Source: CBDCEG01 sp965215775
Lineage (GTDB): Bacteria > Pseudomonadota > Gammaproteobacteria > Cardiobacteriales > Ostreibacteriaceae
NCBI GenBank assembly: GCA_965215775.1
Contig: CBDCEG010000027.1
Coordinates: 62,001-126,000 of the forward strand
Direction: 5' to 3'
DNA: 64,000 bases
The translations under genes and the position numbers were made by a program. Below the pieces are notes generated by a model. The model was not told where the DNA came from and ran no database searches. It worked only from the letters and a program-made list of their open reading frames with translations. This document shows positions 63,147-64,000 of this stretch, one piece after another. The stretch's first letter is position 1; each line of letters opens with the position of its first letter.

Positions 63147-63917
63147 TTATTTTAATAAACGGATAAGTGATTTATAAACCTTTGGATTTGCACAAGCAAT
63201 ATTTCCAGTTTTGAAATGAGTAAACTGTCCATTTATATCACTAACAATTGCACCAGATTCTTGAGCGATAAGAACGCCAGCGGCGATATCCCACTTTTTC
63301 AAATCAAGCTCAAAAAAACCATCAACTCTTCCACTAGCAACATAACACAAATCAAGTGCTGCAGATCCAGTTCTTCTAATATCAGGGAATGTATTTAGTA
63401 CTTTATCCATATAACCAAGCTGTTTTGCAACTAAACCTTCTGTTTTAAAAGGAATTCCTGTGGCAATTATTGCATTCTCTGGAAGTGAATTAGAAACTCT
63501 AAGCTTTTTATTATCCAAAGTTGCTCCTTCTCCACGAACAGCGGTGAAAAGTTCATCAGTTATTGGTTGATAAACAACTGCAACTTCTGGCTTATTATCC
63601 TTAAAGAGTGCAATAGAAACTGCAAAATGAGGGAAACCTTTCATAAAATTAGTGGTTCCATCAATTGGATCAATAACCCATTGATATTCACTATCTTGGT
63701 TTATTTGACCAGTTTCTTCGCCTAAAATTCCGTGTTCTGGGTATGATTTTGATATTACTTTTATAATCTCTTGCTCTGCAAATAAATCAATTTCAGTAAC
63801 AAAATTATTTTTTGACTTCTCTTTATTAGCAATGCTGGTAACTCTTGGGTAAGCATTTCTTATGATTTCTCCAGCAGCAAGAGCAGCTCTTTGAGCGATA
63901 GTTAAATTTGGATGCAT
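63147..63917 (-). CDS. suhB: Inositol-1-monophosphatase family protein
   Basis: A 256-residue Mg2+-dependent phosphatase. Metal ligands lie in ILGEETGQ (Glu), WVIDPIDGTTNFMKGFPHFA (two Asp) and KKWDIAAGVLIAQESGA (Asp). Length and order of motifs match SuhB, which hydrolyses inositol phosphates and also acts with NusA in rRNA antitermination. Upstream (63918-64000) is AT-rich leader without a visible gene. Confidence 0.93.
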   Translation of the reverse strand: MHPNLTIAQRAALAAGEIIRNAYPRVTSIANKEKSKNNFVTEIDLFAEQEIIKVISKSYPEHGILGEETGQINQDSEYQWVIDPIDGTTNFMKGFPHFAVSIALFKDNKPEVAVVYQPITDELFTAVRGEGATLDNKKLRVSNSLPENAIIATGIPFKTEGLVAKQLGYMDKVLNTFPDIRRTGSAALDLCYVASGRVDGFFELDLKKWDIAAGVLIAQESGAIVSDINGQFTHFKTGNIACANPKVYKSLIRLLK

Positions 63918-64000
63918 TTTATTTCCTTTGGTTTATATTTTTAAATAACTTTTTAAATAATATTTATAAGTAACTTTTAAGAAACTTATTTTTTTAAAAT

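Overview
The window reads as chromosome from a low-G+C gammaproteobacterium (roughly 30% G+C by eye). The lineage call rests on the contiguous atpIBEFHAGDC operon with a gamma-type c subunit, the cmoA-cmoB pair, and sdhE, parC, a yffB-type gene, fxsA, rsmE and a BolA/IbaG-type gene. No 16S rRNA is present, so genus is not assignable. Low G+C, many gene remnants and several mobile elements would fit a host-associated or otherwise reducing genome, but that is inference.

Layout. 1-6.2 kb: end of nusA, then infB, rbfA and parC. 6.2-10.9 kb: a pentapeptide-repeat membrane protein, a Fic gene flanked by a duplicated piece of the cmoA start, then cmoA and cmoB. 11-20 kb: tRNA-Leu(UAG), uvrD, argD, NADP-type icd, a lipoprotein alpha-carbonic anhydrase, a VOC protein, ispG and a TAXI binding protein. 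20-31 kb: a Dcu-type C4-dicarboxylate transporter, the complete ATP synthase operon, sdhE and dnaA. 31-36.6 kb (minus strand): an LprI-like protein, polA, a secreted ATP-dependent DNA ligase (LigE type) and an HTH-Fic protein preceded by four repeated operator-like sites.

36.8-42.2 kb is a mobile-element graveyard: a REP/BIME-like hairpin element next to a decayed RAYT transposase, an IS5-family element, fragments of a TPR gene and of what look like cell-wall-effector genes, and an IS3-family element preceded by two identical 452-bp tandem copies of its left end. 42.3-48.9 kb holds rph-leuB and leuD, split by two type II restriction-modification systems. One of them (NgoPII-like) is bracketed by a perfect 67-bp duplication of the leuD 3' end. 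48.9-64 kb is mostly housekeeping: fxsA, rsmE, a PilS-like kinase, a MATE pump, a LysR regulator divergent from ald, a CsaA-like protein, a WaaP/InaA-like kinase, guaA, a BolA-type gene, a phosphoethanolamine transferase, an ExoX-like exonuclease, a yffB-type gene and suhB.

The oddest signals are these. Two essential genes (atpA, dnaA) each carry a +1 frame disruption at a short homopolymer. DNA has been inserted repeatedly at gene edges with duplication of the edge (Fic at cmoA, R-M at leuD). Pol I seems to have lost its proofreading residues. A RAYT/REP pair is preserved as a remnant.
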